The translations under genes and the position numbers were made by a program. A stretch of 64,000 bases of DNA from positions 12,471,929-12,535,928 of the forward strand of contig JAQFVV010012400.1 in assembly GCA_028023455.1 (NCBI GenBank), in the 5' to 3' direction. Under the pieces are notes generated by a model. It was given only the letters and a program-made list of their open reading frames with translations. It was not told the DNA's origin and ran no database searches. This DNA is from Epiperipatus broadwayi (lineage: Eukaryota; Onychophora; Udeonychophora; Euonychophora; Peripatidae). This document shows positions 22,201 through 36,440 of the stretch, piece by piece (within the stretch, counting starts at the first letter, position 1; the number at the start of each line of letters is the position of its first letter).

Positions 22201-24660
22201 GTGGATTTAGATACTGAGGCATTCTCATCCTCCTGTGTTCAAATTATTAAAAGTTCATTATGCATTAAACCTAAAACTGAGGAGACAATCTTGGACATGG
22301 TTACAAAGGGTGTATTGTCACCTGTGGAAAATTTATCATTAGCTGCTCCAGTGATTGTGAAACCTGATGAGAATATTCATTTTTCCAGAGGTTACTGTGT
22401 TGCACTAAATAAATATATAAATAAAAAATAACCCCGGCATGAAGTTTTAACCTCACTACAGAAGGTATTGTTCTTTGTGAAGAATTTAAAGTGTACTTTC
22501 TATTAACTATCTCTCATGGGAAAAACAGTGGTTATTAACTATTAATGCCCACATTGGACTGTTTAAATGTAATAAGCTTCCATATGGGATACAGTTGCTC
22601 TAACATCTATGCTTAGGTAGATACTTTGTTGCAAGACATGGAAAAAGTTGTCATATCTCTTGATTATATCCTTATTATTGCCCATAGTGAACATGAACTG
22701 AAAATGTATGTTATGAAAGTTAGATAAAATTTAACAACATTGGTGCTAAAGTGAACACTGCAGAATGGGTTACTTCTGAGATTACATTTCTGAGTTATAA
22801 TATTGATAAGCATCAAAAAAAATTTAACGCAGAAAGGATTAGACTGCTAAAAAGATGACAATTCCCCAAAATGTTAGAGAATAATAAGACTTTTTGGGAT
22901 TGCTAAACTTCTATAAAATTTTTCTCAAAAAGGCAATGTTCAAAATGGACCAAATATAAGGTTGCTTTTCAATAACCAAATGACTTGTAAATGTCACATC
23001 AACTCCCATTACATTACTGTACCAACTTAAAAGTAATTATAACTACAGATACTTCAGAAGTGAGAGTTGAAGCTGTCATCTGTCACTGCTGTTACAAAGG
23101 CAAACATCTGATTACATTTGCGTTCATAACCCTGATGCCAACAAAAAAACTATAGTCAGGTGGATATTTGTTTTTGCACCAAGAAATTCCATCAATATAT
23201 CTAAAAATTAAATTTTCCACTGTATAAAAATCATTGTTCTTTACTAAAAACTTTTTGATAAAAAAAAAATTTGAAATATGCCAGCCAGATATTAAATATA
23301 TAAATATATTAACCAAATATGACTGATTAATTTTTAAGTTTCGTAAAGAGATGAGACAGCAACTGTTTTCTCACATATACCAATGGTGGGTGAAATACAG
23401 AAGTTCACAGATATAAACTTATTAGATGTAATAAACTTAAAAAATTAAACTGAGCCAAAGGCAATTTAATTGGCATGGACAGTCACACCAAACTACATCA
23501 CCCAAGTCTATTTGAAATGCCCAACAAAGCTTATCTTTTGCAATGGATGGTCTCTTTCTAATGATTATTCATGTGCTTGTAACAAATGAGACATAAGCAG
23601 GTGCTTAAATTGTTACATCACCTACATCTAGGCATTGTAAGAATAAGTATTGGCACAATTACATGTTTGTTGGCTGAAGTTAAAAAGATTGCACCATTTA
23701 TAAATCTGTAAGAAATGCCAATCTACAGTGGGTTTACCAAAGAAAACATTTAAATCATGAGTAGAGTGTCAAAACCTGTGGCAAAGTATTCATATATATT
23801 TTGCCAGTCCTATGAATAGGTACATATATATATAGTCATGTTAGATTCATATTCTTATTGAACCAAGTGTAATCTTGTCAAAACTTCTAATACCCAATGT
23901 ATAGTTAATACCCTTCAGAAAGTTTTTTCTACTTATTGGTATTCAGTACTCACATCAGACAATAGAAGAGGATGTACATCTACTAATTTTGAAATTAGTT
24001 TGGCAGACAAATAACACATTTTAACATGATCTTATTATTCAGTGTTCTAATGTGATCACCAAAAAGGCTGTGTAATGTTTAAAGTCTACTTTAATAAAAA
24101 GATAACTGCAGGTGATACGGAAGCATTGGCAAAAGTTATGTTTAATCTCACAAGTGTCTACTGTAAAAATTCTGTTAGAATTATTATTGCAGCAAAAATA
24201 TCTCTTATTTAACTAAGCAATTACTTTGTAAGAAAAGAATAGAAGGAATATGTTCGAGGAAAAAACTCTAAAGCATATTTCAGAACACTTAAAATGAGTG
24301 AGGCAGTATGGGCCAGAGATATGTTAAAAATGGATTTCTAATAGCATTGTTTACAATGTATAGCTTGTGTTGAAATATACTGTAACTTTATACTAATCAA
24401 ATATGAATCTAGTGTATGTGAAGAGATTGAAGATACTACCTCAACTGAACAAAAAATGGGAAAATACCAAGCAATAAATAAAAACATGAGATAAATCACC
24501 AATCAGATAATAATACTGCAGATATAGTTGAGAATAATCTATAATTGGAATCATAATCAAATGGTTATAATTGCTAATCATTATGAAAGACCTGTAATTA
24601 GATCTATACATCAAAGAGGCTATAGGAAACCCGAGATGTTTAAGGATTATTTACTAGAGT
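22201..24660 (+). pseudogene. Gypsy-3 pol remnant
   Basis: The reverse transcriptase N-terminal region is readable at 22,201-22,431 (KPKTEETILDMVTKGVLSPV, then AAPVIVKPDENI). After several frame changes come SLDYILIIAHSEHEL (catalytic box region, near 22,660), FLGLLNFYKIF-like sequence (near 22,890), ITTDTSEV (RNase H start, near 23,040) and LGIVRIS (integrase zinc region, near 23,630). Stops are frequent. The motif order and wording are those of Gypsy-1 and Gypsy-2, so this is an older relative. The segment 20,840-22,200 would hold gag, but I recognise no gag motif. Confidence 0.78.
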
Positions 24661-24669
24661 GAAGGGTTG

Positions 24670-25375
24670 ATGTGGAATGTTTGTATGCATATATATATGT
24701 GTGTGTATTTTGTAAATAGTTTATTTTAGACATTTGAGATTGCATGCAGACCATGCCTTATTATTGTTACCTCTACTAAACTGTACATTCTAGAAATTTT
24801 TTATATCAAATGCTGATGAATATAAATGAGTTAAAACAATGTCAATTAGTATGTAGATAGAAATGAATGTTAATGGTTAAATTATTTATGGACAAGTTGA
24901 GAATTAATGAAGTTTCATGGAAGGAGAAAATTTTGAAGCATATGTATTACTCTAAATGCTTAAAAGTGTAGCCTGTCAGTCTAAGGAAAAGACAGATTTA
25001 AAGTGATGTAAGAAGTTATCCATTAATTGAGTTTAAGTCAAATAATTATGAGTTAAGGAAACCTAAGTTAAATATACTATAATAAATATGAGTTAAATGA
25101 TAACTCAAAAATTGATCTATAAAAAATATGAGTAAATGATAACTCAAAAGTGAACTATATTTATTATAACGGATGCTTGCGGGGTGTAAAAATAAAATTA
25201 TTCTTACACATAAAACTGTCATTAATCTCTATTGCAGAGTAAATAAATATATGCTATATTTTTTATTATTTTCACTAGTATTACTTTAAAATATGCTGAG
25301 TTTTAAAGTTGTTAAGTATTATTATTTTAAATTGATGTTTGTTAAGGTGGTATTATTAAGAATACTTTCAAGTAC
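24670..25375 (+). repeat. Gypsy-3 3' LTR (diverged)
   Basis: Shorter than the 5' LTR, with internal deletions. It contains a local tandem duplication around ATGAGTTAAATGATAACTC (25,090-25,160). Confidence 0.7.
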
Positions 25376-25960
25376 ACAGAAATAACCAGTTTTAGCCAAT
25401 ATTAATTCTAATCCTGTCATCAATTTTGTAGTAATTTACTTTCAATAAACCACAAATTCATCAATAATTAATTATCAAATCATAATTAAAATTTTTTTAA
25501 AAAAGATACAATAATCGATGTATGCATAATTAATGGCTTTTACATTTATAACATATTATTATCTTAAATTGTAGATCTTTTATCTGTGCTTACCTTCAGT
25601 AAACTTACAAGCAAAGTGTCTTGGCTTAAGACCTTATTACCATGTATAGAATAAAGAAGATAAATGTGGCTAAGAAACATATGACTTTAATTCTCCTTCT
25701 CAAATAAGATGATCAATAACCAGAAATAGTGTCAGGATGTAAGTACAATAATTTCATATGGTAGGTCACTGGTTGTTTAAGCAAATACACCAAATTAATG
25801 CTGTTATGTAGCTTCATTAATACTCATACATTATTTAGCCTCTCAACCTTTTCTGTAGATTATGTAAATAAAATCTTATATTTACTGCTTTTAATGCTAT
25901 AATTGTTTCCAGATTTATGCAAACAATTTTAATTTAATACACATGCACATATAATGTAAT
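25376..25960. other. AT-rich non-coding sequence
   Basis: No open frame of note and no match to the duplicated units. Confidence 0.5.
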
Positions 25961-26400
25961 ATATAAGGGATTTGAAGTCAGTCTTTGGCATGACCCTCAA
26001 TTCAACATGCCATCTCATAATGAAACCCACATGATCACATACATGTTAAAAAGATCAATAATCACCAATATACATATTTCATGTTAAACCAGCAATCATC
26101 AGTTGGTGCAGATTACTATCTCCACACATACACAATCAGTGCTCAGCTTTATATTAAGATAGAAATCTTCATACCTTAATGGACAGGCTTCTAACTACTC
26201 TTAATGTAAAGTGAAGCACTGATTGTAAATGTGTTTAAAAATAGTAATCTGGACCAACTGATGATTGCGGGTTGAGCATGAAATATGTATATTGGTGATT
26301 ATTTATCTTTTCAACATGTGTGTGATCAGGTGGGTCAGCAATATGAGATGGCATAACGTGTTGAAGGTTGTGTGAAAGTCTGAGTTTGAATCCTCTATAC
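25961..26400. repeat. Fold-back (inverted repeat) element
   Basis: Arms at about 25,961-26,150 and 26,205-26,400 are diverged reverse complements around a loop of about 55 bp. The right arm has TGAGTTTGAATCCTC (26,381-26,395), close to a pol III B box, so the arms may be two head-to-head tRNA-derived SINE copies. No coding capacity. Confidence 0.75.
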
Positions 26401-27704
26401 ATCAAATAATTTTGATAATCATAATTTTATACAGCCTTAATGTCAAGAGAATTAATCTAAATTAGCATAAATGTTTATGGGATTTTGAGGATTCTTGATA
26501 AATTTTTATACAATTGTTGTTTAAACTTCAATCTAGTATTGTTTGATATTACTTTTCACTTATCTTTAAATGTATAAAATCAAGTTTTAATGTTAGTCCG
26601 GATCCAAATAGATTTAAAGCACCTTGAAAAATACCATGTGTAAGATGGGTGAATAAAAGAAGCATGTTCATTGGTGTGATGTGGAGAAAAGTCTATGAAT
26701 TGGAAAAGCTGGATGAAATTTGGGAAGATTTTTATTCTGCAGTAAATCAGTAATAAATAGGAACTGTGATATTTAGATATATCTCATACTTTTAAAAATA
26801 AATCTAAGAATGTTTTTTTTTAACAATAATCCTCCTTTAATTGTAAATACCCACAATTTTATCAATTCTATATTTCCACTAAAAATATTACATTTTAATA
26901 GTAAATGTGCACCATTTTTTATTCTGCAACCTGCACAATTGACATAACACATTTAAATGTTTTTGTTATTTCCGAGTTCATTTCTTTGTCTCCCATCTTC
27001 TAGCACAGGCATTAAACATAATTAGTCACTTTTTTACTATCAGCAGAAATATGATCTTATTTTGATACCATATTAATTTTTATACGATGTAATTTTAATT
27101 TCTACAATATTTTCATCCATTTTATACAAAAAATTTTTCATTCTATAAATTGTAATAACATGTATATCAAATTTTATAAAAAGTCATTTATAGAACTAGT
27201 AAAAAAAATATAAACTAAATAAATGGAAATCTACAGAATACAATTATTTGTCTACATAGCTGTTTTAATATTTCAAGCAGATGACCAGTTATCTTCAGAA
27301 AATATAGCTACTGAAAAGTAGTCTTCTGGTTAAAATATTAAATCATTAGTATAGTCAAAAGTCATATAGTTGCATTAAAATGCAATATCCATATCATTTT
27401 ATGCATATTATTGTCTCAATAAATTTTTAGGACGTCTTTCCAATTATAAATTAGTTTGGCCATTTTATTTTCATTCATAATGTATAATCTTCCAACTATT
27501 TTAAATTTAGTTTTAGCATTTCTCATATAAAATGATGACAATACAAATTAGCTTTATTTGTCATTTTTATCTTTTCTCTGTGCATATATTCTCATTTCTT
27601 TTATATTTTATCCATATCTGTCAATGATATGGCACACATAATATTTCTATAAGTAATATATTGTACAGCCATTTCTTTCTGTCATATTCTGCTTGTCATA
27701 TCTA
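26401..27704. other. AT-rich sequence left of unit II
   Basis: No gene seen. Around 27,260-27,345 there is a weak palindrome (TTTAATATTT... against ...AAAATATTAAA). Confidence 0.5.
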
Positions 27705-28086
27705 TTTAAAGAGTCACAACTTTTAACCTTATCTTTTTTTAGCTTTTGGTATCAAATATTTTACTCATTCTTATATACATTCTATTTTATTGCTAATTTT
27801 GTTTCCTAATCTAAAATATTCACTGCATTTTGAAAAATTTCTATTTAGTTTTTCATATTCTAATTTAGAAATTATGAATATCATGATTGTGTTTTGCTAA
27901 TTTTAATATTACTTTATTTTTTTAATATATCTGCATTAACCAAATCCATTAATAAACATTTCAATACTCCCTTTACTTATTACTTGATTCAGCTAAGGCA
28001 AATAAGTAGAGTTGTTATAATGTTTTTGATTCATTAATCAAGATCAAAAACTAAATGTAGCATTAAAAATAATGCTGTAATTTATA

Positions 28087-29025
28087 TATAGCAATTTTTT
28101 TTCCTTATATAGTTTTTATAATAATTACAGTAAATATTTTTCCAATCTTATTTTTCACATCTAGAACCAACATAATTGGCTGATTACCCTATAATTTGAG
28201 TCAGTAAAAAAATATGAGCAATTTTTCTATAAAAAATATGGTCGTCAGTTTTTTTATCATCCCTAAATCCATTGCCATATCTCTGTATATTTTTATTCAG
28301 TTATCAATACTTTAAATTAAAATTGTATTTATTTTATATATTGCTACATGACTATAGTTAACTAAACCCTTTTAAAAATTAACATTTCTGGAATTCTTAA
28401 TTCATTTGCAGACCTGTTAAATATATCATTAACAGTTTAAAAAACCTCTGATTTCATTTTAAACTCATTTCCTTTAGGAGTTCATCTTAATTTCTAATAT
28501 TTTCCACTTTTAACATTTTAAATGTCAGCACTATTTTTTTCTATAATTATAATTTTTTCCTCAATTATTTTTTAAATATTATTAAATTTAAATTTTTTAA
28601 CCCCAATTTTTAAAAATAAGTGGTTATCCCCCCATTTTTTTAGTATCAGTTTATTTTTCCAATTTAATTTTATCGTCAGATTTGTTTCCATGTTTAATGT
28701 ACTAAATTTTTCTACTGTGTTCTGTTTTAATAATATTCTCTATTGGTTTTTAATTATTATTAATTAACTCCTTTTTCATTCAAGGTCTCATATTCTAATA
28801 TGTTGTGATACTGATACATGATCGAATTTTTCATTTACCACCCATTTAAAATGTCTATTTACTCAGCTCACATTTATGCTTTTTTACATAATCTTCTCAG
28901 AAGTGTGAATACAAAATTGTCTTTAAAGTATTTCATATTGTACATGATTATATTTTTAAATTGCAACTGAATAATTTGCAAGTTCATTTTTCAAATATAT
29001 TCATTAGTTTAATAAAACTAACCTA
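28087..29025 (-). mobile_element. Unit II-specific segment with LINE reverse transcriptase remnant
   Basis: About 940 bp present only in unit II; units I and III join the flanks directly (near 388 and 46,040). On the minus strand 28,300-28,140 reads RYGNGFRDDKKTDDHIF, resembling the GFR...(S/T)-DQIF block of LINE reverse transcriptases, with preceding EVF-TVNDIFNRSANELRIPEM sequence. This is either an insertion in II or a deletion shared by I and III. Confidence 0.6.
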
Positions 29026-29801
29026 TTGCCTTTATTTTTTTGACGTGATATTGCTTTTAATGAATTGCTTTATTTCCTTTGGTTTATTCGCTTTATCCAT
29101 CTTATATGTATCAAGCAATTTAGTTTTTTTATCTATAATCTTTTTTTTCTCACTAAATTTTCACTTAAATATCAGCAATAATTTACATGTGTTCTTACAT
29201 ATTCCACCAATAAATCTAAAGCCCAGTTTTAATATGTTGTTGATATGCTCTGGAGATGTTTAATCATTGTCAAATTTATTCAATTATCTTCCATATTGTC
29301 AACAAGAACAATGTCCTATTTCTTAAGAAAATCTGCCAGTTCTCCATCTCAGAGGGGTTTTTATAATTTCTTTTTATACACCTTTGTCAGCATTTTTCTT
29401 GTTTCAGATTCCTACCACAACCCTGAATATTATTGCACAATAACACCACATTTACGTTTTTACCTACTTTACCCTGATTATATGTATTTATTTAAATGTT
29501 GTAACAATTTGGGAACCCACTGAAATTTCAAACATGATTTCAGAAATTTAATTCTTTCCTGCTTAACTGCAATTGTTCTCATTTATTACTAAATTTAAAA
29601 AATTAAAATGAATCATAGCAATTTTTGTAAGCTTTTGTGATTCTTCATCTTATAAAATCTTAAGATTTCAGATAGCCCCTACACATTCTTCTAAGTTATA
29701 TTTCAATATAACAATTTTCTGTCACAGCTAATTTCTGTACAAACTGGTAAAAATTTAAAAAGATATAATTTCAAATTTTTATATATTTTTTTCATGTGTC
29801 A

Positions 29802-29861
29802 AAGCATTGGCCAGGAAGTGAACCCGCGAACCTGGGACAACTGCTTGTAAGGCCAATGCTT
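29802..29861 (-). repeat. SINE-like tRNA-derived fragment, unit II
   Basis: On the minus strand the sequence contains CCCAGGTTCGCGGGTTCAC and a B-box-like GGTTCACTTCC. It is closed by perfect 11-bp arms AAGCATTGGCC / GGCCAATGCTT (29,802-29,812 and 29,851-29,861). I read it as a tRNA-derived SINE head and not a functional tRNA, because no acceptor/anticodon cloverleaf is evident. Confidence 0.55.
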
Positions 29862-32800
29862 GACTCAACTTTGTATTTAGGGAGAAATGAAAAGGCTAGA
29901 GATTTTGTCTCAGAAATCTAGTAGAAAACTGTGAGATTTCATAAACAAAATGTGGAGAGATTTGTTTCATTTATGGAACAAAAGTCCACATTTTTAGAAT
30001 CGAATTATTGATGGATGCTGGATTTTAATTTAGTTTTCTCTCATGTGATGCTAAGTCACCAGTTAATTGGGTAATTCTATTGAAGAAAATGGATCCTAGT
30101 ATTAAATTTGTCAATCCAGAATACTAGATCAAACACACACACAGCTGACAATATTAAAAACTATCACAGTAAGATGACAAAATCTATTGTGAAACCTCAT
30201 TTTATATATGACAGATCAATACACTCACATCAAATATCCATATTGATATACAGTATACATATTAAGGATATATACCACATAGTAACTGCATGTTTAAAAA
30301 TTAAAAAGCAAGTAGCTAAAAAAGTATAGAAGAGTCCATTATAAAAAAGCTAAATGGGCAACATGAAATCAAAAAAATTAATGTCTTCACATTGATTCAG
30401 CTTTCATAAGCCAAATTATAATTAATGATATACCAATATGAAAGTAAATGGATACTGAATCTTGAGAGTATCAAACAATATAAAGCCTATTATTAAGAAA
30501 AAAACTCATCACTTGCAATAAATTACTAATCAAATACCATGTTTTAGTTAAAAGAGAGAACGTACTATGCATAGTAAAACAGGTAATTGACTTTGATTAT
30601 GTCAGCTAGTGCATAGCATCCTATTAGACTGATTATTTTAATCAGTAAAGCTACATGCTGCCTTTAGTCAGCATCTCACAAAAACCAAATCACAAATGAG
30701 TTATTCAGAAAACTGGGTAATGCTAGTAAAACCCTGACAGTATTTAGGTCTAAAAATCATGGTTATAAAAACAAAAAGATGGATAGGTATACAAATACTG
30801 TTTAAATGGACCACAAAATTGGTTCCAGCAATAATCATAAACATAAAAACCTTGCATACAGTGATTATATATACTGTGGATGGATAACAATACCTAGATG
30901 TTAAATTCAATTAATGTCAGACAAGAAATACCGTGCAATAGTAAAGAATTCACTAGACCTAATGAAGAATTTAGATGCTATGAAGAGTCCAGCCCTGAAA
31001 AAACAGATTCCATGAAGAATCCAGACCACATTTAAAATACAGTGGAAATAAAAAAGCCACATCTAATAAAGTCAAACCCAAACAGGACAAACACAGACCA
31101 TAAGATGGACCAAGAACAAGACATAGACATCCACCATATTATGTGACAAAGTATATACTTCAAAGCTAACTTTTGCCAGATGGAGTGAAGTCATCCTATT
31201 ACAGCAGAAGCTTATGCTCAAGTAATAGAGTTGTTCTGACTGACATTATCTAGATCAGATCCAAGGTACAATACATTGATTAATAAAATATTATGATTAG
31301 GAATGGCATAGCTAAATTAATTGAAACGCTAGATCAATGAATCGAATAATTTATAGTTAAGTTCTAGATCTTATTTATATATAGAAATCTACCTAAAAAA
31401 GAAATCATACAATGCAAGACAACTAACTGTCAGAGTTGAATGACACCATGCACATTGTTCTCAATATGGTACATGAAATTAGTCAAGCTCAATCATGGAG
31501 GTGGAAACTACTATCACCAATCAGTATCTGTGCATGAAGCAACTCACCTGTAGGCTAGAAGTGTGAGGATTTTAAATAGATCTGTTGCATTTCTAAATAT
31601 TAACAGTACACTGTAACAAAATTTGCATAATTCACCAATTGCAGCAGAGGTGAAATATAAGTATACATAAATGTTTGTATATACTCTGTACTATATAAAA
31701 CACCATGTTTATATATATAAAGTATATTATGTTTACACATAATAAATATCTTCATATTTATTTTGAGAATTTTGTAATATTTTTAAATGGTTATGGATAT
31801 TATATCTGGCCATATGACAGTATAAACACAACAATGTAATATTAAATAGTAGTTAATAATAAAAAAGTATTTTAATATAAAAAGTTCTTTTTTATAAATA
31901 AAATCATTCATTGTAATAAAAGCTTCTGTTTTTCAAAACAAATTAAAAATTTTTAAACTTCAATAACATCAAAAATTACTTATCAAAAATAATTTTTCCA
32001 ATGTTTTATTTAGAACAGAAATTTTAAGAATGCACACATTGTATTTGTACTTTGAAATTATTCCTACTATAACTGATTTATTATTCTATGTTAGTGATAT
32101 GTTTAAAATAATGCCTCCAAGGTATGTGCAGATAAAGTTAATAGATAAAATTTGTCCACAGTTCCAGTGAAGGCATTATTTTAAAACATCAGAAATTTAG
32201 ATTATCACATCTCCAGAGGAATCTTTCATATCTTCTGTAATGCCAAACTTCAAATCTAAAAAAATGAAGAAATATATTCATTATGGAAAAAAGAAAAAAC
32301 ACATTGTGAGGTTTTAATATTTTGGTGACTTTTTATTACAACACTTCATGCCACCAAAGCCATCCTTCATCCTCCCAGCATAATACAGCACTTTGTGTCA
32401 TCATAAATACCAAATTTTAAATTTAAAAAATCTTATTTCTGATAATGGAGAAATATGTTCATTATGGAAAAAGGAAAATCTGAAAAAAAAACCTGAAATG
32501 TTTTTTAAATGGAGACTTTGTTTTTTTAACCTAACAAAAAAAGCTGAACTATTAGATAAAGTTTTGGCTTTATCTAAAAATGGTGAACTGTAAATTTAAT
32601 CTTATATTTTAAATACTTTTTTAAACCAAAAACATATATAAACTTTTAGTAAATAAAAAAGTCACAAATATATAAAGTTTTAGCTGTAAATGTATTTTTA
32701 AATATAACATTATATTACTTACAAATGATGTGAAACATAAAAGTTTGCATTTTTTATTTGAAATTTGGTATTACACATGATGGGTGTTTATGATGGCACA

Positions 32801-33814
32801 AAGTGCTGTATTGTGCTGGGAGGGGGAAGTATGTTTTTGATGGCAAAAAGTGCCAAAATGAAAACTCACAAAAAATGTACTTTATTAAAAATTCATACAT
32901 TTGTTTTATTTAATATTGTAATGTGTTTTTTTCCTTTTTCATACATTTCTCCATTTTGATATCACAAAATCACCCAGGTCAGCACATTCAGCATGTTTTC
33001 CAACTTAATGACATGTATATATGTAAAAGTTGGTAACGTACATATTTTACATAGATTCTAGAATAACATAACATCATAAACAGACAATTTGAATAATTAT
33101 AATCAGACAAGAACCTTGCAGTAAGATGTCATAGCAAGAATAATACCAAAGTACCTTGTTATTAACTAAAACTATTAACATAAATAAAATAATTCATGCT
33201 TAATAATTAATCAATGACATTATTTCCTATAAATATAACTTAATGAACTTGACTTTATGTTTTTAGAAAAAAATCTAAAAATCTAATGTGCTAATGGAAG
33301 GGCTTACTTTTTATGTAGATGAAAATTTAATTGCAGAAGCACTACTTTTATTTTTTTTTGTCTTTAACCAAAGAAAACACAGTTATCATATAATTTATAT
33401 CAATTAATAAAAAGTTTCAATTTTTTTTAAAAAATTTTCTGTCATTAGCATCATTTTCCATCTTATCAACACATTACAGTTTCCTGATTTATATTTTCTT
33501 TTTACTTGAACATTCTATAAATGTTTCCTATTCATTTTAAAATTCAATTAACACTTCAGTTATTATTTTATTATCATCTCTACTAATGTTATGCCTATTT
33601 CAATCCCTTAATTTTTTTAAATTTTGTTTAATTTATACACTTTTAAGAAGCTTTGTCAATAATTATGGTAAAACAATATTTACCTGAACATTAATATATC
33701 CTAATTGCTTTTTGAATAAATGACATTTGCAAGATACAAATTTCACTTCTTTAACAAATCAACATCAGCATTTTCAATCATTATCAATCCACTGCAGGAT
33801 GAAGATTTGTTTAA
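29862..33814. other. AT-rich spacer of unit II
   Basis: Counterpart of 1,236-5,189. No conserved open frame. The TA microsatellite of units I and III is absent. Confidence 0.55.
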
Positions 33815-36440
33815 TACAGCTTTTCTAAGGTCTAGCCCCTCTTCTCCACCTCACCTCAATACCCTTTCTTATTTCATTCATCTTTTTCACAATTGGTCTA
33901 TTTTTAGGTGTTTTACAAGTTCTTGGAATCCAGTTTAAGATTTCAACTGTCCATTTATTATCATTTATTTTAGCAATATGTTCAACCTAACTTTACTTCA
34001 GTCTCTTAATTCTTTCAATATCAGTAATACCTATATTTCACTCATCCATGTATTTTGTTTTTTGCTCCCTTCTTGTTACTTATATATATCTTTATACTCC
34101 ATTGAATGGTCTGAAGTTTTTGTATTGCTCTTCTGTTAAGTGCCCATGTCTCAGATCCATACATAAGAACTAGTAACAAACATTTATTTAAAATCTTCCT
34201 TTCCAAACACTTAGACATATTTTATTTTAATATTAAGTTATTTCTACTACAGTACTCCAGTCAGATTTAATTCTGAATTGTTTCCAACTGTAGTAATAAT
34301 GTGACCACAATTTGTAATTGTTGACTTGTTTTAATTTATTATTACTAATCTTTATTTTTTATTTTCAGAAAATCCATTGAACATTACTTTGGATTTTTTA
34401 ACATTTATCTTAAATCATACTTTATTTCTTTCATCTAATAAATTTCTGCAACACTTCCTAAACCTCTAAAGCATTATTTGCAAAAAGAACTACATCATCT
34501 GCATGATAAAAATGTCTTAACAAATCATTTATTTTTATTCCTTTAGCTTCACATTTTAATCCACAAAGTACTTACTTTAAAACTGCTATAAAACATTTTA
34601 GATATGGAGTCACCCTGTCATACACCCTTCTTAATGTTATTTTTTTCAGTAAGAATATGTTATCTAATAGTTGATGTATTATTTTTATAAATATTCTTCA
34701 GAATTACAATATCCTGGGTTTATAATATATCTTGATTTATCCAAGAATCAAATGCCTTTTCAAATTACAAATCAAAATTACAATGGCTACTCATATTCAT
34801 TGGTCTTTTTATAACATCTCTCAATGTTTCGATATGATCTGCTGTATTAAAACCACTATTAGGTCGAGCTTATTTTTTTTTTGATTAGTTAAAATCCAAA
34901 GTTTCCTGTAGAGACAAGTTGTAATTATTTTGGTAAACATTTTGTACAGAACTGATGAAAAATTGATAGATCTGTAATTTTTATATCTTTTTTTAAAACC
35001 TTTTTAAAATATTAATACTGCATTCTTCCAGTCTTCTGTTATTTTTTATAAGTTAAACATTTGGTATATAAGTTTGCCCAAAAAATTTCTATTTTATCAC
35101 CTGCTCCTTTTAAGATATTGATTGTAATTCTATCATTACCTGGAATTTTTTTCTCAATTTAAATGGCATGAATCACTTCTTGATTTAAAATCATGCGGAA
35201 TACACAAGACATAGTAGTTGTAAAAGATTATTTTCCTTGTTTTTTATTGCTATATAATTCTTCATGGACCTTTTCCCCACATTTCATGCTGCCATTTCTT
35301 TTATTAATAGTTTCATGTTTTTTTTCTTATTGCAGCAATAATTTTTTACCAATACCAAGATATTGTTTTACACTCTTGAGACTTTTATTCTCTTCTATAT
35401 CACAATTATGATTTTATATATCATTGTAAACTTTTTTTGCATCATTTAACAAAATTAGAGATAATTAATTCTTCTTAATATGTCATTTATATAAATTTCC
35501 ATATTACTTTTTTTAAATTGTCACCTCAGTACAAATTTGACTGCTCAATTGCTGTATTTTGTATGATTAATCTTTGTTGCAGTTTTTAACTGTGTATCAG
35601 TTGTATTACTATTCATTTTGTTAAAATCTGAATTATGTTAAAAATCTGTTAATATTTGAAAACAATTTGCAATAAAATTTAAATTCATTGAAATGCTTCT
35701 GAAAGTTAGGAATATCAACTGTGAATACTGTTTCTTAATACTTTTTGTTTCTCTTGTTTTGCATTAACATGTATCTTATATCTCATTAATCACTTTCTGT
35801 GTGGAATTTATTAAAACAATCTTTTGTTAGTTAAAATATAATTCAATTTTCTAGTACCTTTATTTTGGATGCTTCCGTGTCCTGTCTCTTAAAATTTTTC
35901 TCAAAAAAAATTTATAACTGTTTTCTTTTTCTGCTATTTCAACAAATATAAGACCTCTCTCATATCTATCATCATGACCAAATATATCTATAATATTTTC
36001 ATCCTTTAATTGTTTAACAATTCTAGCATTAATGTCTTCTGTGACAATTTTAAAATGTTGTTTTATCTGATCAAAAGCTTTTTGTACATCCATATAAAAG
36101 TTTTCAACTTTATCAGCACAATGAGAACTTATTGGATATAAACCTGAATTATCTGTATTGATATTTGTTATTAAGTTGAATAACTAATCTTGCCATTCTG
36201 TCTGATAAACTATCAATTTTTACAATTTTGTTTTTCCACTTTTTATTTATAAAGAATTCTTTTCCACTTGTTACTTTCAAAGTTTTGTTCTAATGTTGTA
36301 GAGTACAATTCCATTTTTTAAATCAATTGTTTAATCACCTTTTCCTATAACATCATACAATCGAATGTTCTATTTAATATAAAATGCATATTGTTCCAAT
36401 TCTTGTAATATTCCTTAACTTGAACTTGATCTGCAATTAT
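33815..36440 (-). mobile_element. Degenerate LINE, copy II
   Basis: Same element as at 5,190-7,880. The best readable piece is the central endonuclease part at 35,860-36,093 (RYERGLIFVEIAEKENSY), matching the ERG-x-x-x-VEFA-E-N segment of the endonuclease domain. The YADD-type region is near 34,500 and the C-terminus near 33,870. Multiple stops and frameshifts. Confidence 0.75.

Larger units (their letters stand above)
19861..25375 (+). mobile_element. Gypsy-3: old Mag-like LTR retrotransposon remnant
   Basis: Two diverged direct repeats (about 19,861-20,840 and 24,670-25,375) bracket about 3.8 kb with decayed plus-strand pol sequence in the usual order. The 3' repeat follows a purine-rich stretch (AGAGTGAAGGG near 24,657). 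Ends cannot be set to the base because the LTRs differ by many substitutions and indels. Unit III keeps only the left LTR and some internal sequence (59,575-60,790), with a deletion of about 180 bp spanning the LTR/primer-site junction. Confidence 0.75.

Noticed and set aside
29802-29861. A functional tRNA gene
   Set aside because: A B-box-like motif is present, but no cloverleaf with anticodon arm and acceptor stem could be drawn.
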